This document shows positions 17,515 to 26,360 of a DNA stretch of 64,000 nt, in pieces. Numbering within the stretch: the stretch's first letter is position 1; each line of letters opens with the position of its first letter. Location of the stretch: assembly GCA_964536965.1 (NCBI GenBank), contig CAZIAL010000011.1, positions 24,075 to 88,074 on the forward strand. Direction: 5' to 3'. A program made the translations under genes and the position numbers. The DNA is from JACMQW01 sp964536965 (lineage in GTDB: Bacteria > Bdellovibrionota > UBA1018). The notes beneath the pieces are model-generated. The model ran no database searches and was not told the origin of the DNA. It saw nothing but the letters and a program-made list of their open reading frames with translations.

Positions 17515-17882
17515 TAGCGATACCTCATTTCCGATTTTTCATCCGCCGCGCGATACGAGAAGTTCGCGGGCAAGCTGTACAGGTGGTTTCCACCGCGATC
17601 CCCGCCTTCGGAGAGGCTGGTGATCGAATCATAACGTCCGCCGTTCAAGCCCTCGACGGTCATGCCGTCGAAGCTATGGGACTTCTTCCGACGCAGGCCT
17701 TCGCCTACTTTCGAGGAAGAACCTTTTTTCGATTTGCTGGATTTGGACTTTTTCTTCATGGCGCTGGCAGATCGTTTCGAGGTTGCGGCCGTGGCTTCCG
17801 AGGTGGTCGGACCGTACCCTAAAATGATGCTAAGCGTCATTACAAAAATGAGCGAGATTTTCGATCTTTTTGCGTTGTTCAT
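17514..17882 (-). CDS. Small basic exported protein in the motor cluster
   Basis: A 122-residue protein with an N-terminal hydrophobic segment ('ISLIFVMTLSIILGYGP') and a very Lys/Ser-rich middle ('KKKSKSSKSKKGSSSK'), then a more structured tail ('GGNHLYSLPANFSYRAADE'). No family recognised. It lies 1 bp after the large TPR gene and overlaps the TonB-like gene by 1 bp, so it is firmly part of the operon and is probably a periplasmic accessory. Its place could correspond to GltF, but there is no sequence support for that. Confidence 0.75.
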   Translation of the reverse strand: MNNAKRSKISLIFVMTLSIILGYGPTTSEATAATSKRSASAMKKKSKSSKSKKGSSSKVGEGLRRKKSHSFDGMTVEGLNGGRYDSITSLSEGGDRGGNHLYSLPANFSYRAADEKSEMRYR

Positions 17883-17883
17883 A

Positions 17884-20800
17884 TTATCCCCGATCCTTTG
17901 CTTGGCGGCACGCCGCCCGCAGACCGGACGTCGCCGAAGACTCGCGACAGGCGTCCGTAAATACCACTCCGGCTTCGGCCGAAGCGCCGGCGTTCGCCAG
18001 CGAGGCCGCGCGGGCCGCCTTCGACCAGGCCGCGGACACGCCCTTCATCTCGACGACTTCGTCCGAGAAGAAAGCCACGCGGGTCCACTTCTCGTCCTGG
18101 ATGGCGCTCTGCCATTCCTTCGCGAGACGTTCGACGGCCGGAGTCTTCGAGTTCGAAGCGAGGGCCGCCGGTTTAAATAGGACTGAGCAATTTTTCGCGC
18201 TCAGGCCCCGTTCATCTTTACGGGCAAGCGCCATGCCGGCGTCCCGAATCTTACGAGCTTTCAGCACCAGCGGATGCACGAGGCTGGCGACGAGTTTTCG
18301 GTGCTCTCGCTGCTGCGCCGGGGTCGCGTCCTTGCCCGCGGGCAGGGCGCGCATATCGGCGATGAGGTCCGAGAAACCGAGGTAAACCGACTGGGATGCC
18401 GCCGCCTGGACGGCGTTCACGGGAACCGCGCCCACGACTTTCGCGCGATTTTCGAGCTGCGCAAGGCCGTTCATCCGGCGGGTGATCGAAGCTTCGCTGA
18501 CCGCGAGACCGGCTTTCTTCAGCCAGGTGCGATCCCTTTCGAGTACGGCGGGAATCGTTTCCGCAGCCCGGGCGACGAGGAAGAAACGCACGGAAGGATC
18601 CGTATATTTCCAGTTCTTGGCGAGGGCCTTCAGCGCCTGGTCCACTCCCCGAGCATCGTACGCCTGGGAGTTTCCGGCCACGACCATCGCCCAGATCGAG
18701 CGATGGGCCGGTCGGGCGCGCGACATGTTCCGGTAAGCGGCTTCGAGCGCGGAGCGGCCCGGATTCGATTCCGAATCGACGAGGGCGGCGAGAGCCACGT
18801 TCAGGTCGCATTCCGCTTCCAGCTTCGGTCGACAAAGCGCCTTAGACCGTATTTTAGACAGAGCGGTTTTCCGCATCGTTTCCGCTTCGCCCGTCGCGCG
18901 AGCAAGCTGGAGGATCCGTCTCCGGATCGCGAGCGACTCGGAGGCCGAAACGCGGGCGGTTTCGAGGTAGCGAGAATAAGCCGCCATGGCGGGCTTGAAG
19001 TTCAGGCGTTCGTCTTCGATGCGAGCAGCGCTGCGCAGAGCTTGTTCGGCGGCCTTCGTTTTCGGAAAATCCTTGGCGAGTCCGAGGAAACAGTCGACGG
19101 CGTCGGAAGTCTGGCCCATCGCCATTTCGGAGTTACAGACGATCCCGGTGGCATCCAGCGCGAGATTCGATGAACCGTAGGATTTCCGGAACTGCGTAGC
19201 CTGTTCGGCGGCTTCCTTATAATTCTTCGCCGCGTAGGCGCGTTCGGCGCGTTTAAACTTCGCGGCGGCGGCCTGGGTCGCCATTTTAGAGGCGAAGTCG
19301 GCCTGGGCCCAGCCCTTGGCCGAAGCGAAGTCACGAGCTTCGGCTTCCACCTGGTCGTAACGATTCCGGGCGATCCAGGTGTCGATGACGAGCGAAGCGG
19401 CCGCGACGGAGATCTTCGAGTTCGTCTCGCGAAGCGCCAGCTTCTTCAGGCGTCCCATCGCCTCGTCCTGGAATCCCGCGGCGTAGAGAGCCCGGGCAGC
19501 CTCGAATTGGAACTGTTCAAGCTGGGTCGAGTACTCGCGCTCGTAGCTGTCGATCCAGATCATCCACTCGCGAAGCTCGGCGACTTCCCGGGTGCTCGGC
19601 TTGGTCAGCGAAACGACTTTGGCCTGGGCTTTCAGGTTCTGGGGCACGACTTTCTCGGCCCGGAGGTCTTCGTAGCGGCTCGAGATCGCCTTCAGCGCCG
19701 CCTGCTGCACGAGATTCGCGCCGCCGTTGGCTTTGCCGGCTTCGACGATCCCGCGATAGGCGCGGGTAGCCGAAGCGAAGCGATCGAGCGAGAAATAAGT
19801 TTCGGCCAAGTTCCAGCGGAGCGCGGACTTCCGGGCATCCTGCGCCACCGCCATACGGTCGAAGGCTGGAAGAAGGATGGCGAGCTGCTTTTCGGCCGCG
19901 TTCGCCTTCGGACTCGCTCGGTAGTCGGAGATCCGCTTGATCAGGATATCGGCGGTTTTCACGACCAGCTTGCGCGCGTCTTCCGCCTCTTCCGCGTCCA
20001 TCGCCTGGGCGACGATCGCCGAGATGTCTACGGCGGTTTTCACGACTTCGGCGTACGCCTCACGACCCAGGTCGTATTCGTACATCCCGATCAGCATCGG
20101 AAGGTTTTCCCGGCGGGCCGGCTCGCTCTTCAGAACGATCCCTTTCCAAGCGCGGAGCTCGGCGCCGAGGTCGGACGTTCGCAGACGATCCGACATATTC
20201 ATGGCCATCGCGCGATATCCTTCGCCCGTGTCGAACGCCCGGAGGAGTTCGTTCACTTTCACGAGGGAGAATTTTCCGCGGGTTTCCCGGAAGGAAGAGT
20301 AGCCGATGGCGGCGACGTCGGCGAGAACCGCGGTCCGCAGACCCTGATCCGAAGCCGATAGCTTGCCCGCCGCCTGCTGCGTGGAAAAATGCTTCGCCAA
20401 TGCGTAGAGCGTCTGGACCGCGGCCGAGGACTTCTCCTCGACGTTATAGGCCCAGGCACGTTTCGCGAGCGCATGCGCATACAGCGGATGATTCGGTTGT
20501 TTCGCGAGGCCCGCGAGCACGGAGATCGTGCGCGGATAATTCCGGGTCTCGAGCGAAATGTCTGCGATCGCGATGGCGGAGATGCCGGCTTCAGGACGCT
20601 TTCCATGGCGAGCCAGAAAAGCTTCGAAGTCTTTCAGGGCCGCCTTGGGCTGGCCGATTTCTTTATAGGCTTTCGCGCGGAGGAAGAGCGCGCGCGGGGC
20701 GCCGGGGGATTTCGCGTATACGGAAAGGATCCGGGTCAGCGGAGCGAGCGCCGACTTGGTTTTCGCCAGGTGGGCTTTTTTCAGTCCGCCTTCGTTTGGG

Positions 20801-21066
20801 CCGTAAGCGACGCGAAAAAGGCCTTCGGCGATTTCCATCCGAAGTTCGGCCAGCCGAAGGAGCATTTCCGCTTCCTTGGCCGTGCCGCGATAACGGGAGA
20901 CGAGAGCCGCGAGATCTCCATCCGCTTCCGACTGCATTTCGACGGAAGCTTGGTCGACCACGCGATCGTTCAGCTCGCTTCCTTCTTGGGCGAAAGCCGC
21001 GGAAAGAGAGAGAGCCATGACGGCCGCCGAGATCGATGCGAGGGAGAAACCGCGGTTACTGCGCAT
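17884..21066 (-). CDS. Large periplasmic TPR protein, candidate GltD-like component
   Basis: A 1060-residue exported protein (signal 'ASISAAVMALSLSAAFAQ'). The mature part is a long TPR solenoid of many repeats, for example 'RALFLRAKAYKEIGQPKAALKDFEAFLARHG', 'LRWNLAETYFSLDRFASATRAYRGIV' and 'AERAYAAKNYKEAAEQATQFRKSYG'. It overlaps the second ExbD-like gene by 11 bp. In Agl-Glt clusters a large periplasmic TPR protein (GltD) lies directly after the aglQ/aglS-type genes, as here. I infer a scaffold contacting the motor on one side and the TonB-like arm on the other. Confidence 0.85.
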   Translation of the reverse strand: MRSNRGFSLASISAAVMALSLSAAFAQEGSELNDRVVDQASVEMQSEADGDLAALVSRYRGTAKEAEMLLRLAELRMEIAEGLFRVAYGPNEGGLKKAHLAKTKSALAPLTRILSVYAKSPGAPRALFLRAKAYKEIGQPKAALKDFEAFLARHGKRPEAGISAIAIADISLETRNYPRTISVLAGLAKQPNHPLYAHALAKRAWAYNVEEKSSAAVQTLYALAKHFSTQQAAGKLSASDQGLRTAVLADVAAIGYSSFRETRGKFSLVKVNELLRAFDTGEGYRAMAMNMSDRLRTSDLGAELRAWKGIVLKSEPARRENLPMLIGMYEYDLGREAYAEVVKTAVDISAIVAQAMDAEEAEDARKLVVKTADILIKRISDYRASPKANAAEKQLAILLPAFDRMAVAQDARKSALRWNLAETYFSLDRFASATRAYRGIVEAGKANGGANLVQQAALKAISSRYEDLRAEKVVPQNLKAQAKVVSLTKPSTREVAELREWMIWIDSYEREYSTQLEQFQFEAARALYAAGFQDEAMGRLKKLALRETNSKISVAAASLVIDTWIARNRYDQVEAEARDFASAKGWAQADFASKMATQAAAAKFKRAERAYAAKNYKEAAEQATQFRKSYGSSNLALDATGIVCNSEMAMGQTSDAVDCFLGLAKDFPKTKAAEQALRSAARIEDERLNFKPAMAAYSRYLETARVSASESLAIRRRILQLARATGEAETMRKTALSKIRSKALCRPKLEAECDLNVALAALVDSESNPGRSALEAAYRNMSRARPAHRSIWAMVVAGNSQAYDARGVDQALKALAKNWKYTDPSVRFFLVARAAETIPAVLERDRTWLKKAGLAVSEASITRRMNGLAQLENRAKVVGAVPVNAVQAAASQSVYLGFSDLIADMRALPAGKDATPAQQREHRKLVASLVHPLVLKARKIRDAGMALARKDERGLSAKNCSVLFKPAALASNSKTPAVERLAKEWQSAIQDEKWTRVAFFSDEVVEMKGVSAAWSKAARAASLANAGASAEAGVVFTDACRESSATSGLRAACRQAKDRG

Positions 21067-21541
21067 GGGACACCGCCAGCTGGATATCGAGATAACCTTC
21101 GGCCGCCGCCGTCGCGAGGACCGCTTTGATCGTCTCGTACGGAGCGCCTTCGTCGGCCACGACCATCAGTTTCGGGCCCTTGGCGCCTTTTTCAGCATCG
21201 GGCATCGACTTGGCGAGCGCACGGCGGAGCATTCCGGAGGCGCCTTCGGAGTCGATGTCTTTCCGGGCGAACCGGTAACCGTCCATCGCGCCGATATTCT
21301 TGCCGCCCAGGGCGACGGCCTCTTTCGAGATCTCGACCTTCAGCGCTTCGGATTTTTCCGTCCGGCCCTTGGCCACCGGCGGGCTCGCCGGAACCGTCGG
21401 TTCGTACGGAAGTCCCTCGACGCTGTAGCTCTTCAGCAGGAACACGAGGATGATGACGAAGATGTCGGCCATCGAGGTGATCTGAAGTTCCATTTGTTCA
21501 TTCTTCGACCCTTTCGGGAGGAAGGATTTTTTCAACTTCAT
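21056..21541 (-). CDS. ExbD/TolR-like protein, candidate AglS-like motor subunit
   Basis: A 161-residue inner-membrane protein with a short cytoplasmic N-terminus, one membrane segment and a periplasmic domain. The membrane segment 'ITSMADIFVIILVFLLKSY' carries the single Asp essential for proton coupling in ExbD, TolR and MotB. ATG 21541 is chosen because AGGAG is spaced eight bases upstream and the frame above it lies inside the preceding gene. It forms a pair with the ExbD-like protein at 21567-22034, as AglQ and AglS do in Myxococcus. Confidence 0.9.
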   Translation of the reverse strand: MKLKKSFLPKGSKNEQMELQITSMADIFVIILVFLLKSYSVEGLPYEPTVPASPPVAKGRTEKSEALKVEISKEAVALGGKNIGAMDGYRFARKDIDSEGASGMLRRALAKSMPDAEKGAKGPKLMVVADEGAPYETIKAVLATAAAEGYLDIQLAVSHAQ

Positions 21542-21566
21542 AAAATATCTCCTAGGAGTTCCACGA

Positions 21567-22034
21567 TCAGAACCCACCGAGGTTCACGTTCGGCACCTGG
21601 CCGCGAGCGGCTTCCATCGAAGCCATCACGTCACGGTAAGCGACCGAATTGTCGGCGACCACGATCGCCGAACGAAGTTCCGGGAGGCGCTCTTTCATCG
21701 ACTGGAGCGCCGCCGCGAGTTTCTCGAGGTCCCAGGCTTTCGCCTTCCCTGCCGACTTCAGCCCCGAAATACGGACCGCGCCGGCCGAGGATTTCGAAGA
21801 TCGAACGACCATCGAATGGTCGGCCTTCATTTCGATCAGCACCGAGTCGGCCTCGGCGGCGGCTACCGCGTCGGACGAACCCGCGACTTCCGCGTCGATG
21901 ATCCCGATCGAAAAGAACGAGGTCGAGACGAGGACGAACGCGATCAGGACGACGAAGCAGTCGATGATCGAAGCGATGTTCAGCTCGAAATCCTGCTCGA
22001 ACTCGCCGTGCTTAAGGAAACCCTTCTTTTTCAT
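21567..22034 (-). CDS. ExbD/TolR-like protein, candidate AglQ-like motor subunit
   Basis: A 155-residue protein of the ExbD/TolR family. The membrane segment 'IASIIDCFVVLIAFVLVSTSF' has the conserved Asp near its start, and the periplasmic domain ends with the usual 'VADNSVAYRDVMASMEAAR' helix pattern. It lies 2 bp after the channel subunit and 25 bp before its sister. Two ExbD-like genes after one ExbB-like gene is the aglR-aglQ-aglS arrangement of the gliding motor. Confidence 0.92.
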   Translation of the reverse strand: MKKKGFLKHGEFEQDFELNIASIIDCFVVLIAFVLVSTSFFSIGIIDAEVAGSSDAVAAAEADSVLIEMKADHSMVVRSSKSSAGAVRISGLKSAGKAKAWDLEKLAAALQSMKERLPELRSAIVVADNSVAYRDVMASMEAARGQVPNVNLGGF

Positions 22035-22036
22035 GA

Positions 22037-22705
22037 CTATTTACGTCCCGAAGCTACTTTGAGGGTGGTTTCTTGGACGGCGTAGAATTTCTGTTTCAGA
22101 ATATCCATCGCTTGCATCGCCGACTGGTCGACTTCGGCGATCAGGCGGTTGGTGCGGTTCATCAGGAAGGAGAAGAGAACCATGCAAGGAATCGCGACGC
22201 CCAAGCCCAGCATCGTGGCGTTCATCGCCGTCGAAATCCCGTTCGCGAGGAGCGCGGATTTCTCGGAGGCGTCCGCGGTACCGACCGCTTCGAACGAGGC
22301 GATCAGACCGGCGATCGTGCCGAGGAGACCCAGGAGGGTCGCGACGTTCGCGATGGTGGCCAGGAACTGGGTGCGCTTCTGAATCGACTGGGCGGCCTTG
22401 TTCACGGAGATCCCGAGACCGTTTTCGATCAGTTCTTCCGGCTGGTGAGCGCGGAGGAGAGCGAGTTTCACGACTTGCGCCGAAGGCTTGCCCGGAAGCT
22501 GGTCACAAACCGAGACGGCTTCCGAAATCTTGTCCTGCATCACGAGGTCGGAGATGCGGGCGAAGAAGGCGTCCATGTTGTGGATCGGGTAGAGCTTGAA
22601 GAGAGCGACAATGCGCTCGACCGCGATGGCAAGCGCGATGGCGCCGGCAATCAGGATCGGAAGAACGTGGGCGAAGTTGTTTTTCATAAATTCGAAGAAG
22701 TTCAT
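22037..22705 (-). CDS. MotA/TolQ/ExbB proton channel family protein, candidate AglR
   Basis: A 222-residue inner-membrane protein with three hydrophobic segments: 'VLPILIAGAIALAIAVERIV' near the N-terminus, then 'ATLLGLLGTIAGLIASFEAVG' and 'ATMLGLGVAIPCMVLFSFLM' after a cytoplasmic loop. The glycine-rich 'LLGLLGTIAGLI' is the signature of the TolQ/ExbB/MotA family. With the two ExbD-like proteins it should form a proton-driven motor. AAGGAGA sits eight bases before ATG 22705. A pair of small hairpins lies in its leader. Confidence 0.94.
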   Translation of the reverse strand: MNFFEFMKNNFAHVLPILIAGAIALAIAVERIVALFKLYPIHNMDAFFARISDLVMQDKISEAVSVCDQLPGKPSAQVVKLALLRAHQPEELIENGLGISVNKAAQSIQKRTQFLATIANVATLLGLLGTIAGLIASFEAVGTADASEKSALLANGISTAMNATMLGLGVAIPCMVLFSFLMNRTNRLIAEVDQSAMQAMDILKQKFYAVQETTLKVASGRK

Positions 22706-22725
22706 GACTAGGTCTCCTTGGTATC

Positions 22726-22769
22726 TAGAGGCAATCGCCTCTAAAGTTTTCGAGAGGCATTCGCCTCTA
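22726..22769. repeat. Two tandem small hairpins in the leader of the channel gene
   Basis: TAGAGGC/GCCTCTA (22726-22732 and 22737-22743) is followed 9 bp later by AGAGGC/GCCTCT (22753-22758 and 22763-22768). Both have a 4-nt loop, and AGTTTT follows each on the plus strand. They fill most of the gap between the von Willebrand-type gene and the TolQ-like gene on the minus strand. They could be an RNA-processing, stability or attenuation element that sets different expression for the two parts of the operon. Confidence 0.55.
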
Positions 22770-22785
22770 CAGTTTTACAGTTCGG

Positions 22786-24189
22786 TTAAGTCTGGTTCGC
22801 CGGCTTCACGGTCGCCGGCTGGTAGCGGACAACGATACGGTCACCTGGTTTCAGGGCCTTTTTCAGCTGCTCGTCACTGATTTCGACGCGATTACCGACG
22901 ATCACGAACTGATCGGACGACAGCACCTGTTTATCGCCCGAAGCACTCAATCGCGTCACTTCGATGCGTTCACCCTTCACCGGCGCGCGAACGAGTTCGA
23001 ACGTGGTGATCGGTTTGAATTCTTTGGTCACGGATCGCTCGACGATCTCGAGGCCGATCTTTTCGAGGATCGGGGTGTAGTCTTTCGCGCCGATATCCAT
23101 CGCGAAAGAACGGCCGCCGGCGACTTCCGTCAGACGGATGTAACGATCGCCGCGTTCGTGGGTGACTTCGCCCTGGGGCTTGCCGTTCGGGAGCGGAGTC
23201 TCGCGAAGACCTTTGATCGTTTCGTAGTTCATGCCGACGATCGCCGCGACCATGTAGTTCGGGCTGGCGTTCGGCGCGGAGCCGTCGAGTTTCGTGAAGA
23301 AGGCGTCGAGTTCCGCTTTGAAAGCTTCGGGAGACTGGAGAAGTTCGGGACGAGCGCAAAGGGACATCGGTCCGAGATCCTTGCCGTCGACTTTCGAGGG
23401 CTTGCAGTCGATCGTGAAGTGGGCCGGAAGAAGCTGGTTGGCGACGGCCGGATCGCCTTGCCCCGGCATGCTCTTGTAGTAGGAACCGCGATAAAGAAGC
23501 TTGTGCGGACCGGCTCCCATGTTGGCGAATTCGATCGTCTGGTCGTTTTCATCGGAAAGGAAAACGATGATCCGTTGGGAGCCAGGACGGAAGAGCCGAG
23601 CGGAGGATCCGTCTTTTTCATTGTCGGCGAGGAACTGGCTGACCGAACCGAAACCGCGCTCTTCGTAGATTCCTTTGGTGCCGACGGAAACTTCTTTCTT
23701 AAACTTCGAAGTCAGCGCGGAGATCGATGCGCCCTTGGTTTTCATCAGGTCGCCCGACTTCAGCTTCGCGTAGTCGGGACCGAAGACCGGGCGGGAGGGA
23801 TCATCCGACTTGCGGTACTGGATCGGAGTCTTGTTCGCGGAGCCGATCGGCGTATTCAGATACTTCTGCCATTCGACGTTGGCGACGAAGGCGTCGGTCG
23901 TAATCACGGCGAGCTGGATGTCGGTGCCCGCCCGGAGATACTTCGAGGCAAAAGAGCCCAGTCCGGCGCGAAGCTTGTCCTGGGACGGAGTCATGCTGGC
24001 CGAGTTGTCGACCACCCAGAGGATATCAACCGGGCTGGTTGACTTGGTGACTAGCTCGCCCGTCACTTCGAAACCGGCCTGCACGGCGTCTTCCGCCGGC
24101 AAAAGCTTGAACTGGCTCGGTACGGTCTTCGTGCAGCCAAAGAGAGTGGCCGCGGTCACGAGGACTAAAATTTTCGGATGAATCCACAT
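22786..24189 (-). CDS. Lipoprotein with von Willebrand factor A-like domain
   Basis: A 467-residue protein. The signal sequence ends in the lipobox 'LFGC' with Cys 19. A VWA-like domain begins at about residue 53: 'PVDILWVVDNSASM' provides an intact metal-binding DxSxS motif (D61, S63, S65), and 'QRIIVFLSDENDQT' is the fourth strand region. The C-terminal 100 residues are beta-rich. ATG 24189 has GAGG upstream. A GTG at 24234 has a perfect AGGAGG and is a real alternative, but gives an unusually long n-region. It is first in the run leading into the motor genes, which suggests a surface adhesin or accessory of that machine; a second VWA lipoprotein is at 41784-42950. Confidence 0.85.
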   Translation of the reverse strand: MWIHPKILVLVTAATLFGCTKTVPSQFKLLPAEDAVQAGFEVTGELVTKSTSPVDILWVVDNSASMTPSQDKLRAGLGSFASKYLRAGTDIQLAVITTDAFVANVEWQKYLNTPIGSANKTPIQYRKSDDPSRPVFGPDYAKLKSGDLMKTKGASISALTSKFKKEVSVGTKGIYEERGFGSVSQFLADNEKDGSSARLFRPGSQRIIVFLSDENDQTIEFANMGAGPHKLLYRGSYYKSMPGQGDPAVANQLLPAHFTIDCKPSKVDGKDLGPMSLCARPELLQSPEAFKAELDAFFTKLDGSAPNASPNYMVAAIVGMNYETIKGLRETPLPNGKPQGEVTHERGDRYIRLTEVAGGRSFAMDIGAKDYTPILEKIGLEIVERSVTKEFKPITTFELVRAPVKGERIEVTRLSASGDKQVLSSDQFVIVGNRVEISDEQLKKALKPGDRIVVRYQPATVKPANQT

Positions 24190-24314
24190 TTTCGTAGCCT
24201 CATACCTTTCGGGTAATAACGCGTATCGCCGCACTTTTACTCCTCCTGGAAGCAAAGTGGTAGGTAAAAATTGACGCAGTGCATGATTTTGCTAAATAAC
24301 AATCATTCCAATAG

Positions 24315-24344
24315 GTTATAAAAACCCGTTGTTTATTGCGTAAA
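24315..24344 (-). promoter_or_regulatory. Candidate sigma-70-type promoter for the motor operon
   Basis: On the minus strand TTTACG (24344-24339) and TATAAC (24320-24315) are 18 bp apart, in the AT-rich gap 24190-24558. They lie 80-125 bp upstream of the possible starts of the von Willebrand-type gene. The rest of this 370-bp gap holds no gene I can support. The gap is clearly lower in GC than its surroundings. Confidence 0.4.
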
Positions 24345-24558
24345 TATTTAGAAAAATCCTGTGATTTCGATAGGTTAAAATGCCACCGGGCTAAATTTGA
24401 GAAGAAAACGAAGGCGTGGGCGAGAGGCATTTTTACGCATTGCGTTATTTGGGAAAAGACCCATTCGTATATCGCAGCTCAGCCGGAGAGACTCGCTCTA
24501 TATATAAGGCCGGTCACCCACCCCGACCCGTCATTCGGTTTCTTACCGAACTGGCGAC

Positions 24559-25332
24559 TCACCAGTAGTAGTGAAAACTGGCCTGAGTCGTATGGCGCGT
24601 GTAACCCCGCGGGTAGCCTAGTCGGGCCAGGGAATAGCTCGCAACCATTTCCCAGCGTCGCGAAATCCGCCATGAGGAATGGACGCCCATCGGAAAACGA
24701 ACTTTCCGGCTGACGCTTTCACGAATGGGATCGATATCCGTGAAGTCGAGCGTCACGATCGACTGCCTTTCCGAGACGACGGAAACCGCCGGCCCGATCG
24801 AAAAACGATTCGAGAGCTGGAAGACCGGCCGGAACGAGACGCCCAGCAGCCAGTCCGAGCTCCAGTAACCATTATCCCGAAACGGAATTCGAAAGGTTCC
24901 GTAGAGCGAGGTATCGAGGGCGAAGTCCGGCCCTAAAACCATTCTTCGTTCGATCGACGGCGAAGGCTGCACCATCCACCCGCCGATTGAACTGTATCCG
25001 CCACCCAGGCCCAGCGTCGCTCCCCAGTAACCCGTCTCGTCGCGATGGATCTGGTGCCGCACTCCGAGCGGAAGCGGCATCCAAGTCAGCTGCCAGGTAT
25101 CCGAAAGCGCCTGATTCCACACCAGCGGATAAAGAAGCGAGCTGTGATAGAAATCGTCGTCCGGATACCGCTCGTGTTCGTAACCGATCAGCGTCTCCCA
25201 GCTCGCCATCCCCTTCGGCAGCGTAAACGGCTGATCAATTTCGCGCGTGGGATACTCGTCGACGATCGGCGCGGCTGCGCAGCCGGCGAGAGAAACCAGA
25301 AATAAACCGAAAATCAGCCGAAAACCGTTCAT
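24559..25332 (-). CDS. Outer-membrane lipoprotein with beta-barrel-like body
   Basis: A 257-residue protein with signal 'LIFGLFLVSLAGC' (lipobox 'LAGC'). The mature part has many short amphipathic strands rich in aromatic residues ('WGATLGLGGGYSSIGGWMV', 'LLGVSFRPVFQLSNRFSIGPAV') and ends in Trp, as expected of barrels inserted by the BAM machine. Unknown function. An ATG at 25356 overlaps the holA stop, but ATG 25332 has GAGG at the right distance and gives a normal signal sequence. It is last in an lptE-holA-lipoprotein run. Confidence 0.75.
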   Translation of the reverse strand: MNGFRLIFGLFLVSLAGCAAAPIVDEYPTREIDQPFTLPKGMASWETLIGYEHERYPDDDFYHSSLLYPLVWNQALSDTWQLTWMPLPLGVRHQIHRDETGYWGATLGLGGGYSSIGGWMVQPSPSIERRMVLGPDFALDTSLYGTFRIPFRDNGYWSSDWLLGVSFRPVFQLSNRFSIGPAVSVVSERQSIVTLDFTDIDPIRESVSRKVRFPMGVHSSWRISRRWEMVASYSLARLGYPRGYTRHTTQASFHYYW

Positions 25333-25352
25333 TTTTTCATCCTCTAGCGGAG

Positions 25353-26348
25353 TCATTTGCAGAATCGCAGCACGAGCTCGGTCCAGTTACCCAGCGGATC
25401 GCGCGGGGTCTGTTTCGTCGAAAAATCCAGGCGTGCGAGCGCCGCCTGAAGAGCGATCGCATCCGGCAATGACCAGACGCGGGAGTAACGGCCGAATCGA
25501 TCTTGCAGAAAAGATCCCACCTTCGTTTCACGCGTGCCCGCCTGGCGATCGCGAAGAATCCCGACCAGCATCTTCGTATTCCAGCCGAGCAACCCGAGCA
25601 GCGGTAGCGCCATTTCCGGGGAATCGGCGAAGTGCCGGACTTCCGGCAGCGCACGCGCGAGATCCCGCGAGAGAAAGGCCTCCACGAAACTTTCGGACGC
25701 CCCCTTCCCTTCCGCCCCCACCGCCCCCAGGAGAACGGACTCGCGGTCCCCGGGCTGGGCGATTTCCATTTTTTCAAGTTCGCGATCCACGCCATCGAGC
25801 GACCACGGATCCATTCCGCGCAGCAACCCCACTTCGTTTTCGCTGAGCTGGATTTTTTTTCGTTTCGCCAGGTACTGCGTCCAAGCCTCGCGGTCTTCTT
25901 CGGCGATTTCTTCGCATGGGACGCAAGCCGCTTTTTCGATCAATCCCTTCGAGAATTTCTTCCGCTGATCGAGATCCTTCGAAACGAACACCGTCACGGA
26001 AGCGCCGTCCGCAGGCTTTACGAATTCGGAGACGCAGAGCGCGAGCAGGTCTTCGGGTTGTTTCAGGGCATGGGCCTGCTTCACGAGCACGAACTTTCCG
26101 CCTCCGCCTAACGCCAGCGAACCGGCCGCGTCGAGCACCTCGCCCACCTCGTTTTCCTGGCCGTCGAGCGCGGATTCCGCGAAAGCCGCCATTCCCGACG
26201 AGTCGGCCGCGGGCCCGAGCACCGCGGAGCGAATTCGCTTCAGAAGCTCACGCGACTTCATCGCTTCGGTTCCGTAGAGCCAGTAAACCGGCCGGATTTT
26301 TCCGGCTTCGAGTTCCTTCTGGACCTGCTTAGGTTCGAGTTTCGGCAT
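25353..26348 (-). CDS. holA: DNA polymerase III subunit delta
   Basis: A 331-residue protein of normal HolA length. It shows 'RPVYWLYGTEAMKSRELLKRI' at the N-terminus, 'GGGGKFVLVKQAHAL', 'VFVSKDLDQRKKFSKGLIEKA' and the C-terminal collar-like 'GLLGWNTKMLVGILRDRQAG'. HolA opens the sliding clamp within the clamp loader. It lies 12 bp after lptE, the same neighbour as in Escherichia coli. Confidence 0.9.
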   Translation of the reverse strand: MPKLEPKQVQKELEAGKIRPVYWLYGTEAMKSRELLKRIRSAVLGPAADSSGMAAFAESALDGQENEVGEVLDAAGSLALGGGGKFVLVKQAHALKQPEDLLALCVSEFVKPADGASVTVFVSKDLDQRKKFSKGLIEKAACVPCEEIAEEDREAWTQYLAKRKKIQLSENEVGLLRGMDPWSLDGVDRELEKMEIAQPGDRESVLLGAVGAEGKGASESFVEAFLSRDLARALPEVRHFADSPEMALPLLGLLGWNTKMLVGILRDRQAGTRETKVGSFLQDRFGRYSRVWSLPDAIALQAALARLDFSTKQTPRDPLGNWTELVLRFCK

Positions 26349-26360
26349 CGTTACATTCGC

